A DNA stretch of 15,309 nt from Victivallales bacterium (GTDB lineage: Bacteria; Verrucomicrobiota; Lentisphaeria; Oligosphaerales; Lenti-02). Under the pieces are notes generated by a model that worked only from the letters and a program-made list of their open reading frames with translations, was not told where the DNA came from and searched no databases. The stretch lies in the NCBI GenBank assembly GCA_018648945.1, contig JABGQJ010000107.1:1-15309 (forward strand), given 5' to 3'. Made by a program: the position numbers and the translations under genes. This document shows positions 14,901 through 15,309 of this stretch, piece by piece. Position 1 is the first letter of the stretch. Each line of letters begins with the position of its first letter.

Positions 14901-15309
14901 AAGGTCACGCCGAGCTTCTCCCGGGCGGCATCCGCCGCGTACACTTCCCACCCCTTCCTGCCCTGCACGAAACTGCCGTTCACCAGCAACTCGCCGGAAA
15001 CGGGCTTCACAGGCGCGGGCGGCGCCGACGGTTCCTGCGGGACCTTCCGGGCCAGGATATCCCTCACGTCCGCCACCCAGACCTTGCCCCGCGCCAATGG
15101 CTTCAGACGGGCCAACAACCCAGCATCGCGCACAGGCTGGAGCCGCTCGGGAGCAAGAGCGGTGCCGCCGTCCAGGGCGACCGATTCGCCGACCACGGCC
15201 CGGTACACTACCGGGGCTCCGGACGCACCCGAATCCTCCTTCCCTAGCGTCAAAGTCTCCGTCAGGCGATAACGCCCGCCGTGCACCCAGACGGTCGCGC
15301 CTTCGGGAT
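11936..15309 (-). CDS. Large multidomain right-handed beta-helix protein (N-terminus off right edge)
   Basis: The minus-strand frame is open from the right edge to the TGA at 11936-11938, showing 1123 residues. The in-frame GTG at 15286 lies inside PEGATVWVHGGRYRLTETLTL, a typical beta-helix N-cap, so the true start is outside the window. Modules in order: N-cap with LDGGTALAPERLQPV; a carbohydrate-binding-like jelly roll at about 14550-15000 (ELLVNGSFVQGRKGWEVY through IRIADVSLIG); then parallel beta-helix rungs at about 13100-14050 (CVFQDCQFVNSGSTGLRLD, NEIVDNYIHHIG, NRIAHNTLHDTPYTAVVV, NRVQYNYVHDCPSKHMAEGI). A chitobiase C-terminal-like domain (PF13290) follows at about 12550-12785 (IRYTVNGTLPTMRSTPYAGPF), and a last beta-sandwich of about 200 residues to the end. 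Such proteins are secreted and bind or cleave polysaccharides. No catalytic residues are certain. Confidence 0.88.
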   Translation of the reverse strand, partial: PEGATVWVHGGRYRLTETLTLGKEDSGASGAPVVYRAVVGESVALDGGTALAPERLQPVRDAGLLARLKPLARGKVWVADVRDILARKVPQEPSAPPAPVKPVSGELLVNGSFVQGRKGWEVYAADAAREKLGVTFEPAAKGQAARLHVVAGRASHHLQLRQNVNVAKGQEYVWGFTMSADAPTKVPVLLLQQSPPHQNVVHQDVEVGPKAKRFVLRGIAPADLDCVASFQIGGNVGRTIRIADVSLIGPKRGNRYTQRPHHETAGRFFSLFEGGERLPRARSKGFRQTNSASGWHGAPHDELQFPEGMLRDGPDVTDAEIRVIPRAQWVQNILPLVSVDEVKKVAKLRYPATYAMAYCGAGHSSTVWVENRLAHLDSPGEWVLDSRAKRLYLWPRTDEPQDIAAPVLTELIRIEGKIDYPGPTDMPVRGLEFHGITFSQAERHSWHGLTGWGVQHDWEAFDAPSGMVRLRGAEDCVFQDCQFVNSGSTGLRLDLHAQRNRVQGCQFAHLGGVGVFLCGYGPGAKDVNRENEIVDNYIHHIGETYWASPGIFAWQSGSNRIAHNTLHDTPYTAVVVTARAGLAPAPSTRECSASIRNHEIKDEQRGNWWQREPLLHGRLNIVEHNDIFRVMRILGDGNGIYVSGAGKGNRVQYNYVHDCPSKHMAEGIRCDDDQHETIMHGNVVWGMGGHATGITIKGRNTITNNIIGAPCVARTARGFISLELGSMKGTVVKKNVLYATQRGHSFFYQRRLYGSGAAPRLRDAEADGNLYWCAENAERARTFVRAEQANGVEKQSRVADPLLMAPAKGDFRFKPGSPALAMGIEPLDMSKAGLRAPYRQRYIKPPLRTTISPVGGVLRKPIQITLAASEPVAAIRYTVNGTLPTMRSTPYAGPFLLREPCELRARSFKDGFADGSGASALFAPPPDPLRLDLAGCKPGDLSPMGKTHEEEGKEATIRVAADETTPAFLRFLDRPGQKYDFNPHLSIPFKMKAGRLVGRITVRVDKDTHLYYQWRRHNIPPLQPGPTFYIRPGGKLCLTNGRELMRVPLGQWATFEVTGTLGVAPASPFTLRVHLPGEEKPREFRDLPAPGAGFRAMDSLFIVAQGVAKAQFDVKDIELVPAD

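Noticed and set aside
11936..15286. GTG at 15286 as the true start of the beta-helix protein
   Set aside because: The frame stays open upstream and encodes PEGATVW, which continues a typical beta-helix N-cap motif. No signal peptide follows the GTG.
1..15309. Mobile element, phage or defence system
   Set aside because: No transposase, integrase, toxin-antitoxin, nuclease or terminal repeat was seen. Gene content and base composition look uniform across the window.

Overview
The window is GC-rich bacterial DNA with no rRNA, tRNA, CRISPR array, integrase or transposase that I can see. Two large secreted right-handed parallel beta-helix proteins, a heparinase II/III-type lyase, a DUF4832/DUF4874-type protein, an SGNH hydrolase and a YfbK-type von Willebrand lipoprotein, all with simple Shine-Dalgarno sites, fit a polysaccharide-degrading member of the PVC group (Lentisphaerota, Verrucomicrobiota, Kiritimatiellota or Planctomycetota). 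That placement is an inference from protein families, not from a marker gene.

Left block (1-6068, minus strand). In transcription order there are five genes: a cytoplasmic polysaccharide-deacetylase-like protein (4977-6068), a RidA-family enamine/imine deaminase (4414-4791), an AP-endonuclease-2/xylose-isomerase-like TIM barrel protein (3621-4406), a secreted DUF4832-type protein (2131-3624) and a secreted heparinase II/III-like lyase (2100 down through position 1, C-terminus off the edge). The last four are tightly packed (7-base gap, 4-base ATGA overlap, 30-base gap) and look like one operon. A 180-base spacer between the deacetylase-like gene and ridA holds an imperfect GGAATG-type repeat, an inverted copy of it and a G-quadruplex motif.

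Centre (6069-6227). A divergent control region separates the left block from the plus-strand genes. It contains a good sigma70-like promoter facing right and a short palindrome next to the start of the deacetylase-like gene.

Right block (6228-11925, plus strand). A secreted protein with two tandem pectate-lyase-3-like units is followed by a small glycine-zipper lipoprotein, a vWA-domain lipoprotein (YfbK-like, with DUF3520 end) and a secreted SGNH/GDSL hydrolase. The gaps here are 70-137 bases, so several separate transcripts are possible.

Right edge (11936-15309, minus strand). A very large multidomain beta-helix protein converges on the SGNH gene with only 10 bases between stops. Its N-terminus lies beyond the window.

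Working model (inference): secreted lyase, beta-helix, DUF4832 and SGNH proteins depolymerise or de-esterify an acidic, perhaps amino-sugar-containing polysaccharide outside the cytoplasm. The cytoplasmic isomerase-like, RidA and deacetylase-like proteins would process the products. No transporter, SusC/SusD pair, sulfatase or regulator lies inside the window. Several long antisense reading frames, up to 632 codons, are shadows of these genes.
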